NCBI RefSeq assembly: GCF_003977615.1 | Contig: NZ_RYZR01000007.1 | Location: forward strand, 372,001-436,000 | DNA: 64,000 bases | From: Dyella dinghuensis | GTDB taxonomy: Bacteria > Pseudomonadota > Gammaproteobacteria > Xanthomonadales > Rhodanobacteraceae | Direction: 5' to 3' | Shown: positions 52,393 to 62,079 of the stretch, one piece after another | Layout: each line of letters starts with the position of its first letter | How positions within the stretch are numbered: position 1 is the first letter of the stretch | Translations under genes and position numbers: made by a program | The notes under the pieces: generated by a model | Told to the model about the DNA's origin: nothing | Databases searched by the model: none | The model's input: the letters and a program-made list of their open reading frames with translations, nothing else

Positions 52393-54870
52393 ATGAAACG
52401 AACACATCTATCCGCAGCGATTGCGGTTGCCTGTTATATGTCGATGGGCATTGCGGTGGCGCAGACCGCCAACGACCAGCCGCAGAACACTCAGAGCAGC
52501 ACCCCTGCCTCCCAGCAGCGCGTTAATCCTTCCAGCACGTCCAACACCACCACGTCGAACGACACGCGTCGCGACGTGCAGCAGATGTCCACCGTGACCG
52601 TGCAAGGTCAATCGCTGTCGCTCGGCGGCGGTTTGATGTCGGTGCAGACGGCGCCTAAAGCCGTGTCGACCATCACGCGCGAAGCCATCGAAAAGGCCAG
52701 CCCGGGTGCCAACTTCACGCAAATGATCGGCTCGATTCCGGGTGTGAACGCCGCGACCGACGACGTCACCGGTCTGGCGAACGGTCACTACAGCATGCGC
52801 GGTTATGACTCGTCCGACATCGGCATGACCGTCAACGGTGCGCCGATTACCGATACCGGCAGCTACTCCGTGTACGCCACCGAATACGGCGACTCGGAAA
52901 ACATGGGCGATATCACGGTGCTGCAGGGCATTCCGGATATCGACATGCCCGACTCGGGCGCCAGCGGTGGTCACATCGGCTGGGCGACGATCGATCCGCC
53001 GCATCAGGGTGGCGTGGATTTCACGCAGAGCATCGGTAACGACGACTATCGCCGTACCTTCGTTCGTTTGAACACGGGCGATCTGGGTCCGGTGCGTTCG
53101 TGGGTATCGTTCTCCAACAACACCGCCGACATGTGGCGCGGCGCAGGCGACCTGCGCGTAGCCAAGGTCGACGGCAAGTCGGTGTGGACCATCGACGACA
53201 ACAACTCGATCAGCGCATCGCTGCAGTACAGCCGCCAGAGCAACCTGGAATATGACTCGCTCTCCAAGGCGCAGGCGCTGCAGTACGGCTACTTCTACAA
53301 CTACAACACCGAATGGATTCCGCTGAACAATCTGAAGGGTGCGGCGCTCAAGAGCGCAGCAACCACGGATGAGAACTTCTACGCGCTGCACACCAACCCG
53401 TACTCCAGCTACATGTACAGCATGGACGGCGAGTTCAAGGTCAGCGATACCATCCACTTGTCGGTGATCCCGTACTACTGGTGGGGCGACGGCGGTGGCG
53501 GCGGTGGCGGTCTCGCGCAGGAAAGCGATTCGCCGATCAACAAGTACCTGTACGCCAACATCGACCTCAACGGTAACGGTTCGGTCACCAACAGCACGAA
53601 GGCCAACTTCTCCGGCGGCACGGTGTATTCGTACTCGTCGGCGCTGACGTACCGTCCGGGTGTGCTTGCGAAGTTCAACGAAGACTTCGGCATGGACAAC
53701 AGCCTTGAATACGGCTTCTGGTACGAGCGTTCGCGCAAGAGCCAGGCTGAAAGCTATGGCCTCGTCGATCCAGAAACGGGCATCCCGGGTGACGTGTGGG
53801 GCAACAACTCGTTGCTGACCTACCCGACCGGTGGCGCCGTGCAGAAGTTCTACGACGAATACACCACGACCGAGCTGAAGAAAGGCTTCGTCACGGACAA
53901 CTGGACACCGAACGACTACTGGACCTTCGTCGGCGGCGTGAGCTACCTCTACGCCACGCGTACGGGTTTCAGCTACGACTATCCGGGTTCCACCACGCAG
54001 ACCTTTGCCAACTTCAACAACAACTGGCACAAGTTCCTGCCGATGGCCGGCATCAAGTTCCAGCTGGACGAGCACAACCAGTTCTACATTGGCAGCGGCA
54101 AGACCTTCCGCGTGCCGTCGAACACCGCTGCGATCCTCGACGCGCTGGCTGGCGTGAACAACGGCGCACCGGAAATGTCGTGGAACACGGACCTGGGCTG
54201 GCGCTACTACGGTGATGCCATCTCGGCCAGCGCCGACCTGTATCACAGCAACTACTTCAACAAGCAGGAAGTGGGCTACAACCCGGTCAACAACGCTGAG
54301 ATCTACACCACGATCCCGCACATGGACATGCAGGGTTTCAACGGTGAAATCAGCTGGAAGTTCGCGCAGAACTTCACGGTGTACAGCTCCTACACGTACA
54401 CCCAGGCGAAGATCCGCGGCGATCTCGACGGCGGCCCGTACGACAGCAACAACGGCAATGGCCCGGGCATCTATCCGACCGATGGCAAGACCATGCCGGA
54501 TACGCCGCGCAACATCGGCAACCTGAGCCTGAGTTACGACAACTCGCGTTACTGGGCCAGCTTGAACGCACGCGCTACCAGCTCGCTGTACGGTGACTAC
54601 ATGAACACCGAAACGGTTGGCGGTTTCACCACGTTCAACTTCAGTGCCGGCTATCGCTTCGACGATTGGAGCAGCTTCCTCACCAAGCCGTACCTGAAGC
54701 TCAATGTCGGCAACCTGCTGGACCATCATGCGTTCAGCTACGTCAGCTCGGCGCCGGTTCTGTCCAGCTCAGCAGTTGGCAAAGAACTGAACCTGTACAA
54801 CAGCACGGCGTATTACGGTCTGCTGCAGCCGCGTTCGTACATGCTGACGTTTGGTGTGTCGTTCCGCTAA
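52393..54870 (+). CDS. TonB-dependent outer-membrane receptor
   Basis: 825 aa from the ATG at 52393 (MKRTHLSAAIAVACYMSMGI), which gives a signal peptide ending at AVAQ. A Ser/Thr/Asn-rich stretch leads to a TonB-box-like MSTVTVQGQ, then the plug domain (SPGANFTQMIGSIPGVNAAT; HYSMRGYDSSDIGMTVNGAP) and a 22-strand barrel with many aromatic YxY strands. It ends YMLTFGVSFR, close to the usual terminal aromatic. One surface loop has seven consecutive glycines (GGGGGGG). No FecIR pair, siderophore or glycan genes adjoin it, so the ligand is unknown. It has its own terminator. Confidence 0.93.
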   Translation: MKRTHLSAAIAVACYMSMGIAVAQTANDQPQNTQSSTPASQQRVNPSSTSNTTTSNDTRRDVQQMSTVTVQGQSLSLGGGLMSVQTAPKAVSTITREAIEKASPGANFTQMIGSIPGVNAATDDVTGLANGHYSMRGYDSSDIGMTVNGAPITDTGSYSVYATEYGDSENMGDITVLQGIPDIDMPDSGASGGHIGWATIDPPHQGGVDFTQSIGNDDYRRTFVRLNTGDLGPVRSWVSFSNNTADMWRGAGDLRVAKVDGKSVWTIDDNNSISASLQYSRQSNLEYDSLSKAQALQYGYFYNYNTEWIPLNNLKGAALKSAATTDENFYALHTNPYSSYMYSMDGEFKVSDTIHLSVIPYYWWGDGGGGGGGLAQESDSPINKYLYANIDLNGNGSVTNSTKANFSGGTVYSYSSALTYRPGVLAKFNEDFGMDNSLEYGFWYERSRKSQAESYGLVDPETGIPGDVWGNNSLLTYPTGGAVQKFYDEYTTTELKKGFVTDNWTPNDYWTFVGGVSYLYATRTGFSYDYPGSTTQTFANFNNNWHKFLPMAGIKFQLDEHNQFYIGSGKTFRVPSNTAAILDALAGVNNGAPEMSWNTDLGWRYYGDAISASADLYHSNYFNKQEVGYNPVNNAEIYTTIPHMDMQGFNGEISWKFAQNFTVYSSYTYTQAKIRGDLDGGPYDSNNGNGPGIYPTDGKTMPDTPRNIGNLSLSYDNSRYWASLNARATSSLYGDYMNTETVGGFTTFNFSAGYRFDDWSSFLTKPYLKLNVGNLLDHHAFSYVSSAPVLSSSAVGKELNLYNSTAYYGLLQPRSYMLTFGVSFR

Positions 54871-54940
54871 TCAGGCTACGCCTCTACGCGCACTGTTAAC
54901 GCAGTGCGTGTCGGAGCCTCGTATCACCTGATGCTGTCTA

Positions 54941-54975
54941 AAAACTCCCTGCAGCGTGCTGTGGGGAGTTTTTTT
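54941..54975 (+). terminator. Rho-independent terminator after the TonB-dependent receptor
   Basis: AAAACTCCC and GGGAGTTTT form the stem, with a T7 run at its 3' end (54969-54975). It lies 71 nt after the stop codon. Confidence 0.9.
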
Positions 54976-55099
54976 ATGGCCCCAAGGCACGGATAACGCC
55001 ATGCATTGACCGCATTGCCCTCAAAGCGGGATGCTAGGCGGCCGCACGCAGGTCGCGCTGGTTTGCGCGACATGACGAAGTGGTCAGGAGAAAGAAGGC

Positions 55100-56500
55100 A
55101 TGAACGATACACAGATCGATAAGTCCGGTAAGCCCGCCACGGTCAATGCGCGTATTTCGCCGGCCGGCGGACTCGACATCCTGTCGCGCAACGAAGTGGC
55201 GCGACTGCGTGACGTCAGCGGTTCCGGGCTGCATGGATTGTTGCGGCGTTGTGCGCTGGCGGTGTTGACGTCGGGCGATATCAGCGACGATCCGCGCGGC
55301 ATGTTCGAGCAGTATCCGAATTTCGATATCCAGGTGCTGCAGCAGGATCGCGGCATCAAGATCGAATTGCAGCATGCACCGGCACGCGCCTTCGTCGATG
55401 GCCAGATTATTCGCGGTATCAACGAGCTGCTCGTCGCCGTGGTGCGCGACATCGTTTATGTATCCACGCAACTCGAACAAGGCAATTTCGATCTCGACGA
55501 CAGCGTCGGCCTCACGCATGCCGTCTTCGAGATTCTTCGTAACGCACGCATTCTCAAGCCGCAGATCGATCCCAATCTTGCGGTGTGCTGGGGCGGTCAC
55601 TCCATCTCGCGCGATGAATACGAATACACCAAGTCGGTGGGCTATCAGCTCGGCTTGCGTAGTCTCGACATTTGTACGGGTTGTGGTCCCGGTGCCATGA
55701 AGGGGCCGATGAAAGGCGCAACCATCGCGCACGCCAAACAGCGTCGCAGAAACAATCGCTACATCGGCATTACCGAGCCGGGCATCATCGCGGCCGAGTC
55801 GCCGAATCCGATCGTCAATCAGCTGGTGATCATGCCGGATATCGAAAAGCGCCTCGAAGCATTCGTGCGCATGGGACACGGCATCATCGTCTTTCCTGGC
55901 GGCGTTGGTACGGCGGAAGAAATTCTGTACCTGCTCGGCATTCTTCTGCATCCGGACAACGCGGGCATTCCGTTTCCGCTGATTTTTACGGGCCCCAAGA
56001 ATTCGGCGTCGTATTTCGAGCAGATCGATAAATTCCTCAAGCTTTCATTGGGTGACGAGGTTTCGCAGCACTACAAGATCATCATCGATGATCCGATTGC
56101 TGTGGCCCACGCGATGGTTCGCGGCATCGACAAGGTGCGCAATCATCGTCTGGACAACAAGGATGCATTTTTCTTCAACTGGTCGCTGAACATTCCGCTC
56201 GCGTTTCAGCAGCCGTTTGCACCCACACATGAGGCGATGCGTTCGTTGGCAATCCGCCGCGATCGTCCGCGTCACGAACTCGCCGCCGATTTGCGTCGCG
56301 CGTTTTCCGGCATCGTCGCGGGCAATGTGAAAGAAGAGGGTGTTCGTGCCATCGAAAAGGAGGGTCCGTTCGAGATCGACGGCGATCCGGAAATCATGAA
56401 GGCGCTCGATCATCTGCTGCAGGCCTTCGTGCATCAGCACCGCATGAAACTTCCCGGCGGAAGCGCTTACGTACCTTGCTACCGCGTGCTGACAGCCTGA
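55100..56500 (+). CDS. ppnN: Nucleotide 5'-monophosphate nucleosidase PpnN (YgdH/LOG family)
   Basis: 466 aa, the length of YgdH/PpnN. The central LOG-type Rossmann domain has CTGCGPGAMKGPMKGATIAH and FPGGVGTAEEILYLLGIL (PGGxGTxxE), the lysine-decarboxylase-like motif that actually marks nucleotide ribohydrolases. N- and C-terminal domains unique to PpnN flank it (SPAGGLDILSRNEVARLRDV at the start). PpnN splits purine monophosphates to base and ribose 5-phosphate and is stimulated by (p)ppGpp in E. coli. It is monocistronic, followed by tRNA-Asn. Confidence 0.94.
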   Translation: MNDTQIDKSGKPATVNARISPAGGLDILSRNEVARLRDVSGSGLHGLLRRCALAVLTSGDISDDPRGMFEQYPNFDIQVLQQDRGIKIELQHAPARAFVDGQIIRGINELLVAVVRDIVYVSTQLEQGNFDLDDSVGLTHAVFEILRNARILKPQIDPNLAVCWGGHSISRDEYEYTKSVGYQLGLRSLDICTGCGPGAMKGPMKGATIAHAKQRRRNNRYIGITEPGIIAAESPNPIVNQLVIMPDIEKRLEAFVRMGHGIIVFPGGVGTAEEILYLLGILLHPDNAGIPFPLIFTGPKNSASYFEQIDKFLKLSLGDEVSQHYKIIIDDPIAVAHAMVRGIDKVRNHRLDNKDAFFFNWSLNIPLAFQQPFAPTHEAMRSLAIRRDRPRHELAADLRRAFSGIVAGNVKEEGVRAIEKEGPFEIDGDPEIMKALDHLLQAFVHQHRMKLPGGSAYVPCYRVLTA

Positions 56501-56570
56501 ATCGCCGCAAGAAAAGAGGGTCCGCGTCTTGACAGTCTCGGGCCCTATTCCTCAAACTATGCAGCTCCCC

Positions 56571-56647
56571 GCCCGAATAGCTCAGCTGGTTAGAGCACTT
56601 GACTGTTAATCAGGGGGTCGTTGGTTCGAGTCCAACTTCGGGCGCCA
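56571..56647 (+). tRNA. tRNA-Asn (GTT)
   Basis: 77 nt with encoded CCA. The acceptor stem GCCCGAA pairs with TTCGGGC; the D arm is GCTCAGCTGGTTAGAGC; the anticodon loop CTGTTAA carries GTT; the T arm has GGTTCGAGTCC. All four stems can be drawn. A terminator follows 45 nt later. Confidence 0.97.
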
Positions 56648-56691
56648 TATTCAGGTTCTTCTGGGCAACCAAAGCCTTGGAAAACCGCAAT

Positions 56692-56714
56692 AACCCGCGA
56701 GAGCGGGTTTTTTT
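56692..56714 (+). terminator. Rho-independent terminator after tRNA-Asn
   Basis: AACCCGC-GAGA-GCGGGTT followed by a run of seven T (56708-56714). Confidence 0.9.
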
Positions 56715-56906
56715 GTGCCCAAAGATCGTCGGACGATGCCGAAAAGCGTGGCTCGACGGCCCGATTTGTGCTTGTCTATCCCGCTCTGCTTGATCGACGC
56801 CGAATGGATGACGACCTGTGCTGTGCCAGCCATTGCTACCTGCCAGTTATTTGACACCGGATTTCCTGCTTGCGCGGGCGACGCCGGCTGACGGGCGGCG
56901 GGTGTC

Positions 56907-58046
56907 ATGACGCGGCGACAGGTGACGCAGCGGGTCGTGCTTTGCGCCCCGGCTACTTTCCACGGCCGCCGCACCGGCGCGTTGCCGCCGCAGGGCGGCG
57001 TAAAGATTTTGCTGACTGATCCACAAAACTGGGCATCCAGAAGGCGGATCACCGAAAGAAATAATGCCTATTACGCGGGCTCGTTCTCGCTGGCGGGTGC
57101 GGGTGCGCTGGGTGGTTCGATCGCGTGGCCGCAACTGTCGATCGACGTCGACGCGTCGCCCATGTTGCTGGCGATCAAACAGCAGGCGCAGATCTACCGC
57201 AAGCCGCTCGCCGGCACCGCCGGTTTTGCAGCGGGCGCAGCGATAGCCGTGTTTGCCTCGCACGTTGTGCATTCGATGCAACACAACGAGATCGCTCCGG
57301 TGATGGCCACGGTGGCACCACAGCCGTTGCACAGTGTTGCTTTGCCTGCACCGGCGAAGTCGCCGGACGTTGTTACCGGCCCGGCGTTGTTGGAAGTCGT
57401 CGAAGTTCATCCGCCCAAAACGAAACCGGCAGTGAGTTTTGCCGACGAACGACCCGTTTTGGTTGTCACGGCGCCGCGCGAGAGCAACGTCGAGGGTTTC
57501 AATCTCGACATCACTTCATCGAACAGTTTGTGGGCGAAAGCGGGTGCGCGTTATCACATCGATCCGGCATTGATCTATGCCGTGGCGCTGGTTGAAACGA
57601 AAGGTGTGCAACCGGACGGCGCAGTAGCGCCCAGCCCGTGGGTGGTGCGCATCAATGGGCATCTTCATAACGGTTCGCGTTCGGAGTCCGAACACGCCAT
57701 CGAACTTGCTTACCAGATGGCGGTGCCTGTGCAAGACGTGGGCATCATGCAGGTGTATTACCCGATGCATCGCGACATCGAACCCAATCCGATTGCGTTG
57801 CTCAATCCCGCACGCAATATCGAGATCGGTACCAGCCTGCTGCACAAGGCGATGACACAGACATCCGATCCGGTCCTTCGCATCGGTTATTACCACAGCC
57901 ACGATGTGCAGCTTGCGCGTGGTTACGGTCAAACCGTGCTCAGTGTCTATCATGAGTTGAAGACGGTACTGGGCCGGTCGCCCACGAGTGCCGTGGCGCT
58001 GGCCCGCGTCCAGGCCTCGTCATTCGGCATGCATCCTGGCGGCTGA
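56907..58046 (+). CDS. SLT-domain (lytic transglycosylase-like) protein
   Basis: 379 aa in the open frame. Its first ~55 residues look unlike protein (MTRRQVTQRVVLCAPATFHG), and a later start, for example near 57127 or 57160, is possible. A hydrophobic anchor (GTAGFAAGAAIAVFASHVVH) is followed by a proline-rich spacer, then a domain with LWAKAGARYHIDPALIYAVALVETKG, where Glu would be catalytic, VQDVGIMQVYYPMH in the place of the usual GLMQ block, and NPARNIEIGTSLLHK. This is the lysozyme-like SLT fold found in conjugation and pilus-associated transglycosylases. The exact role is unknown. A promoter must lie in the ~190 nt after the tRNA terminator. Confidence 0.7.
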   Translation: MTRRQVTQRVVLCAPATFHGRRTGALPPQGGVKILLTDPQNWASRRRITERNNAYYAGSFSLAGAGALGGSIAWPQLSIDVDASPMLLAIKQQAQIYRKPLAGTAGFAAGAAIAVFASHVVHSMQHNEIAPVMATVAPQPLHSVALPAPAKSPDVVTGPALLEVVEVHPPKTKPAVSFADERPVLVVTAPRESNVEGFNLDITSSNSLWAKAGARYHIDPALIYAVALVETKGVQPDGAVAPSPWVVRINGHLHNGSRSESEHAIELAYQMAVPVQDVGIMQVYYPMHRDIEPNPIALLNPARNIEIGTSLLHKAMTQTSDPVLRIGYYHSHDVQLARGYGQTVLSVYHELKTVLGRSPTSAVALARVQASSFGMHPGG

Positions 58047-58165
58047 TCGCCGACCATCCCTTACGACGGCCTGAATCCGCACGATATGCACTGACGTGGA
58101 AGATAACCCTGCCGTCGTTTCCGTCGGCCCGCTAAACTGCGTCTTTGACCGCCAACGGCTAGACC

Positions 58166-59068
58166 ATGCCCCAACCCTACGTTGTGCAATTCAACCCCGT
58201 CGCGTTGCATCTAGGGCCAGTCCAGATCCACTGGTACGGCTTGATGTACCTGCTGAGTTTTCTCGGCGCCTGGGGATTGGCCGAATACCGCCGCAAGCAA
58301 GGTCGCCTTCCCGTTAGCCGCGACGCGCTGGGCGATCTGGCGTTCTACGCGATGATGGGTGTGATCCTCGGCGGCCGCATCTGGTACATGCTGTTCTATT
58401 ACGCGGGCGGCATCCGCTGGATCTGGATCGAGCCGGCCGCACTGTTCCGCGTGTGGGACGGCGGCATGAGTTTTCATGGCGGCTTGCTTGGCGTGTTGGC
58501 CGCTGGCTTATGGTGGTCGCGCCGCCACAAGCTGAATTTCTTCGACACCGTCGATTTCGTTGCGCCCATCGTGCCGGTTGGCCTGTGCCTCGGGCGACTG
58601 GGCAACTTCATCAATGGCGAATTGTGGGGAAAACCCGGTTCCGTGCCGTGGGCGATGATTTTCCCCAGCGCGCGCGATGAAGACGCAGCGCTTGCCGCGA
58701 CCGATCCGCATCTTGCGTCGTTGATGCAGCAGTACGGCGGCTTGCCGCGTCATCCGTCGCAGGTTTACGAAATGCTGCTGGAAGGCGTGGTGATGTTCAC
58801 CGTGCTGTGGCTGGTCTCGCTGAAGCCGCGCCCGCGTTATCTCATCTCGGGATTGTTCGCGTTGCTGTACGGCTGCTTCCGCTTTGCCGTGGAGTTCGTG
58901 CGCGTGCCCGACGCGCAGCTGGGTTACCTCGCCTGGGGATGGCTGACGATGGGGCAGATCCAGTCGTTGCCGCTGATCCTGATCGGCCTGTGGCTGATCT
59001 GGCTATCTCGGCGCGCGCCGACGCTGCCGCTGGCCGTACCGGCACCCACCGAACCGAAGAAAGCGTAG
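58166..59068 (+). CDS. lgt: Prolipoprotein diacylglyceryl transferase Lgt
   Basis: 300 aa with seven membrane helices. Signature blocks: [42 protein letters not shown] with the essential His, and [15 protein letters not shown], the Lgt signature. Near the end [20 protein letters not shown] and [20 protein letters not shown] match too. Lgt adds diacylglycerol to the lipobox cysteine of prolipoproteins, the first step of lipoprotein maturation. It is 10 nt upstream of thyA, a common pairing (lgt-thyA) in proteobacteria. Confidence 0.97.
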   Translation: MPQPYVVQFNPVALHLGPVQIHWYGLMYLLSFLGAWGLAEYRRKQGRLPVSRDALGDLAFYAMMGVILGGRIWYMLFYYAGGIRWIWIEPAALFRVWDGGMSFHGGLLGVLAAGLWWSRRHKLNFFDTVDFVAPIVPVGLCLGRLGNFINGELWGKPGSVPWAMIFPSARDEDAALAATDPHLASLMQQYGGLPRHPSQVYEMLLEGVVMFTVLWLVSLKPRPRYLISGLFALLYGCFRFAVEFVRVPDAQLGYLAWGWLTMGQIQSLPLILIGLWLIWLSRRAPTLPLAVPAPTEPKKA

Positions 59069-59078
59069 ACTCTTTCGC

Positions 59079-59873
59079 ATGCGCGCCTATCTCGACCTGC
59101 TTCGCCACGTGCTGGAACACGGCACGGAAAAAACCGATCGCACCGGCACCGGCACGCGCAGCGTGTTCGGCTGGCAATTGCGCTTCGATCTCAACGACGG
59201 TTTTCCGCTCGTCACGACGAAGAAGTTGCATCTGAAATCCATCGTGCACGAACTCATCTGGTTTCTGCGCGGCGACACCAACATCGCCTATCTGAAAGAA
59301 AACGGTGTTTCCATTTGGGACGAGTGGGCCGACGAACACGGCGATCTTGGTCCCGTCTACGGTAAACAGTGGCGCGCGTGGCCCACGGCCGACGGACATA
59401 TCGTGGATCAGATCCGCTGGGTGGTCGAAGAGATCAAGCGCAATCCCAATTCGCGCCGCTTGATTGTCAGCGCATGGAACGTCGGCGAATTACCGAAGAT
59501 GGCATTGATGCCATGCCATGCACTGTTTCAGTTTTACGTGGCCGATGGAAAGTTGAGCTGCCAGCTGTATCAGCGTTCCGGCGATATTTTTCTTGGCGTA
59601 CCGTTCAACATCGCCAGCTATGCGTTGCTCACGCACATGATTGCGCAGGTCTGCGGTTTGGGCGTGGGCGATTTCGTGCACACGCTGGGCGATGCGCATC
59701 TTTACAACAACCATCTGGAACAGGCGCACTTGCAGCTGACGCGCGAGCCGCGGCCCTTGCCGCGGTTACGACTCAATCCCGATGTGTCGTCAATCTTCGA
59801 TTTCCGCTTCGAAGATATCGCGATCGAGGATTACCACCCGCACCCCGCGATCAAGGCGCCGGTGGCGGTTTAA
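59079..59873 (+). CDS. thyA: Thymidylate synthase
   Basis: 264 aa, identical in length to the E. coli enzyme. It has [39 protein letters not shown], the nucleophile Cys in [12 protein letters not shown], and [19 protein letters not shown]. It makes dTMP from dUMP with methylene-tetrahydrofolate, giving dihydrofolate that FolA (next gene) reduces. It is 10 nt after lgt. Confidence 0.98.
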   Translation: MRAYLDLLRHVLEHGTEKTDRTGTGTRSVFGWQLRFDLNDGFPLVTTKKLHLKSIVHELIWFLRGDTNIAYLKENGVSIWDEWADEHGDLGPVYGKQWRAWPTADGHIVDQIRWVVEEIKRNPNSRRLIVSAWNVGELPKMALMPCHALFQFYVADGKLSCQLYQRSGDIFLGVPFNIASYALLTHMIAQVCGLGVGDFVHTLGDAHLYNNHLEQAHLQLTREPRPLPRLRLNPDVSSIFDFRFEDIAIEDYHPHPAIKAPVAV

Positions 59874-59984
59874 AGAAGCGTCGAACTTGTTGATGCCTCC
59901 GCGGAGCCGGGGCAAGGCCTGTCACATTGACGGCCGCCCGGAATTGCTCCCTGAGGGGCTACCCTGTTTGTCCCATCAAAACGC

Positions 59985-60023
59985 TATAATGGCCGGTCAG
60001 CGTTGCCGGGAGTAAGACCGGCC
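59985..60023 (+). promoter_or_regulatory. Promoter -10 box and leader hairpin of folA
   Basis: A perfect TATAAT lies at 59985-59990, with no good -35 hexamer at 17 nt. Immediately after it, GGCCGGTC (59991-59998) and GACCGGCC (60016-60023) form a perfect 8-bp dyad around 17 bases, so the folA transcript would start within or next to a stem. The rest of the 59874-60064 gap shows nothing else. Confidence 0.5.
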
Positions 60024-60064
60024 GCACGTGCCGTTCGGCTTACCCGTTATCGCTCGGAGCTTCC

Positions 60065-60553
60065 ATGGCTATTTCACTGATTGCCGCCCTTGATGAGAAC
60101 TTCGCCATCGGTCGCAAGGGTCAACTGCCCTGGCATCTTCCGGACGATCTGCGCTGGTTCAAGCAGCTGACGCTCGGCAAGCATGTGCTGATGGGTTACA
60201 ACACGGCCGTGTCGATTGGCCGCTCGTTGCCTGAGCGCGAAAACCTCGTGCTGTCCCGCCGCCACGATGCTCCGTTCCCGGGCCAGGTGACGGTGCGCTC
60301 GATTGAAGAAGCCCAGGCGCGTTCCAACGGTACGGGCCTGATGGTGATCGGCGGCGGCAAGGTATTTCACGATGCGTTGCCCATGGCAACCCGCCTGTAT
60401 CTCACCTGGGTCTCCGCAGCGGTCGATGGTGCCGATACCTTCTTCCCCGGTATCCATTTCAGCGACTGGACCGAAGTGAAGCGCACGCACCATAAGAAGG
60501 ATAGCGATCACAGCTACGACTTCGACATGGTCGAGTACGTTCGCAATTGCTGA
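60065..60553 (+). CDS. folA: Dihydrofolate reductase
   Basis: 162 aa. ISLIAALDENFAIGRKGQLP and WHLPDDLRWFKQLTLGK match the N-terminus of type I DHFR with the substrate-binding Asp; LMGYNTAVSIGRSLPERENL replaces the common MGRKTFESIGRPLPGR; MVIGGGKVFHDALP and LTWVSAAVDGADTFFP follow. It reduces dihydrofolate to tetrahydrofolate, closing the cycle with thyA. CGGAG precedes the ATG. An 11-nt gap separates it from the Nudix-fusion gene. Confidence 0.96.
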   Translation: MAISLIAALDENFAIGRKGQLPWHLPDDLRWFKQLTLGKHVLMGYNTAVSIGRSLPERENLVLSRRHDAPFPGQVTVRSIEEAQARSNGTGLMVIGGGKVFHDALPMATRLYLTWVSAAVDGADTFFPGIHFSDWTEVKRTHHKKDSDHSYDFDMVEYVRNC

Positions 60554-60563
60554 TTCTTCTTTC

Positions 60564-61529
60564 GTGAACGACCGCGCCGGTGCATCGCTGCATGTCATGG
60601 CTGGCGTGCTGCGCGATACGCAGGGCAGGGTGCTGCTTGCGCAACGTCCCGAAGGCAAGCATCTGGCCGGATTCTGGGAGTTTCCCGGTGGCAAGCTGGA
60701 ACCGGGCGAATCGCCGCAGCACGCATTAGTGCGTGAATTGCACGAAGAGCTGGGTATTCGTATTGATCCTGCCGATGGCACGGCGTTGATTCGTGTGCCG
60801 TGGCGTTATGGCGACCGCGATCTGTTGCTTGATGCGTGGGAATTCACACGTTGGCAGGGCACACCGGTTTCGCTGGAAGGGCAGGCCATCCAATGGGAAT
60901 GGCCATCGCGTGTCGACATCGCGACGCTGGCGCCAGCCGATCGCCCGATTTTGCAGGCTTTGCGTTTGCCGGCGATGTACGCGATCACACCCGCGGATGT
61001 CTTGCCCGAATACATTGACGAGTGGTTCGTGCGTGTGAAAGCGGCCGTCGAAAACGGTGCGCGTTTGATCCAGCTGCGATTGCCCGCGTGCTCGGCGATG
61101 CAGGTCCGCGCCCTTGCTGCACGCCTGCAACCGCATGTCGTTGAACACGGTGCCTGTCTGTTACTCAATGGCGATATCGATGGCGCGCTCGATCTCGGAT
61201 CGGGCATCGGTGTGCATCTCACCTCTGCACAGTTGATGGAGCTGGATGCCCGTCCGTTGCCGTGGGGGCAGGTGGTCGGCACGAGCTGTCACAATGCTTC
61301 GCAACTGAGTCACGCGGTCAGCATTGGTGCCGACTTCGCGACGCTGTCGCCCGTGGAGGCCACGGCCAGTCACCCCGGCGCACCGGCACTCGGCTGGCCT
61401 CAATTCCAGCAGCTGGCCGATAGCGCTGCGCTGCCGGTCTATGCACTGGGTGGCGTGACGCCGGCCATGCTCGGTAAGGCACGTGAAAACAGCGCCCAGG
61501 GCGTGGCGGGCATCCGCGCGTTCTGGTGA
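60564..61529 (+). CDS. Nudix hydrolase (MutT-like) fused to a thiamine-phosphate-synthase-like domain
   Basis: 321 aa, GTG start. The N-terminal ~130 residues are a MutT-type Nudix domain: VLLAQRPEGKHLAGFWEFPG and the Nudix box GGKLEPGESPQHALVRELHE-EELGI. The C-terminal ~180 residues resemble ThiE/TenI barrels (RLIQLRLPACSAMQVRALAA, GACLLLNGDIDGAL, GIGVHLTSAQL, VVGTSCHNASQLSHAVSIGA, TLSPVEATASHPGAPALGW). The lysine of QLRxK and the IND motif are changed (QLRLP, LLNGD), so it may not make thiamine phosphate. This fusion is known from many gammaproteobacteria; MutT activity on 8-oxo-dGTP is the likely core role. Confidence 0.88.
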   Translation: MNDRAGASLHVMAGVLRDTQGRVLLAQRPEGKHLAGFWEFPGGKLEPGESPQHALVRELHEELGIRIDPADGTALIRVPWRYGDRDLLLDAWEFTRWQGTPVSLEGQAIQWEWPSRVDIATLAPADRPILQALRLPAMYAITPADVLPEYIDEWFVRVKAAVENGARLIQLRLPACSAMQVRALAARLQPHVVEHGACLLLNGDIDGALDLGSGIGVHLTSAQLMELDARPLPWGQVVGTSCHNASQLSHAVSIGADFATLSPVEATASHPGAPALGWPQFQQLADSAALPVYALGGVTPAMLGKARENSAQGVAGIRAFW

Positions 61530-61567
61530 CGCTTGCTCAATCCCATCGGCAGCAGTAGCGTGCAGAC

Positions 61568-61846
61568 ATGCGCATCGTCTATCGAGCCCAGAACCTCATC
61601 GACGCCCATCTGGTGAAGGATGCGCTTGAGAACGCCGACGTGCCCGCATTCATTGCCGGCGAATATCTCACTGGCGGCGTGGGACAGCTGCCAGCCATGG
61701 ATTACGTAGCGGTATTGGTGCCTGATTCGAGCATCGATGTGGCCGAGCCCATCGTGCGCGACATCGACCGTGCGCTGACAGAAGCGCGATCGGCGATCCG
61801 GGAGCTGGACGACGATACCGGCGACTTGCTGCCCGCAATCGGTTGA
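61568..61846 (+). CDS. DUF2007 domain protein
   Basis: 92 aa. RIVYRAQNLIDAHLVKDALE, then NADVPAFIAGEYLTGGVGQLP and YVAVLVPDSSIDVAEPIV match the small ferredoxin-like DUF2007 family, sometimes labelled putative signal-transducing proteins. The function is unknown. It is 38 nt after the Nudix fusion on the same strand, and about 230 nt without a gene follow before apt. Confidence 0.85.
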   Translation: MRIVYRAQNLIDAHLVKDALENADVPAFIAGEYLTGGVGQLPAMDYVAVLVPDSSIDVAEPIVRDIDRALTEARSAIRELDDDTGDLLPAIG

Positions 61847-62079
61847 GGCGGCCATGTTCAATACGTCTATCGCGACGCCAGCGGGCGTCGGCAGCGAAAT
61901 GTCCATGCGCGGCCATCATCAAGATGGTGATCGGCGCACCGCGGTTTTTCAGTACCAGCCTGTTTGTAGTCTATGCGCACGTGGGCCGGATGGCTGCTCG
62001 CGCTAGCGGGTATCCTCTCGGGTGCGATGCGCCCTCGTCGGCGCGCCTGACCGTATTTACGACATAACGGAGTGCATGC

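Noticed and set aside
52408-54729. Long minus-strand open frame (773 codons) opposite the TonB-dependent receptor
   Set aside because: It is the codon-bias shadow of a well-supported receptor gene, rich in Val/Arg/His with no domain or ribosome site.
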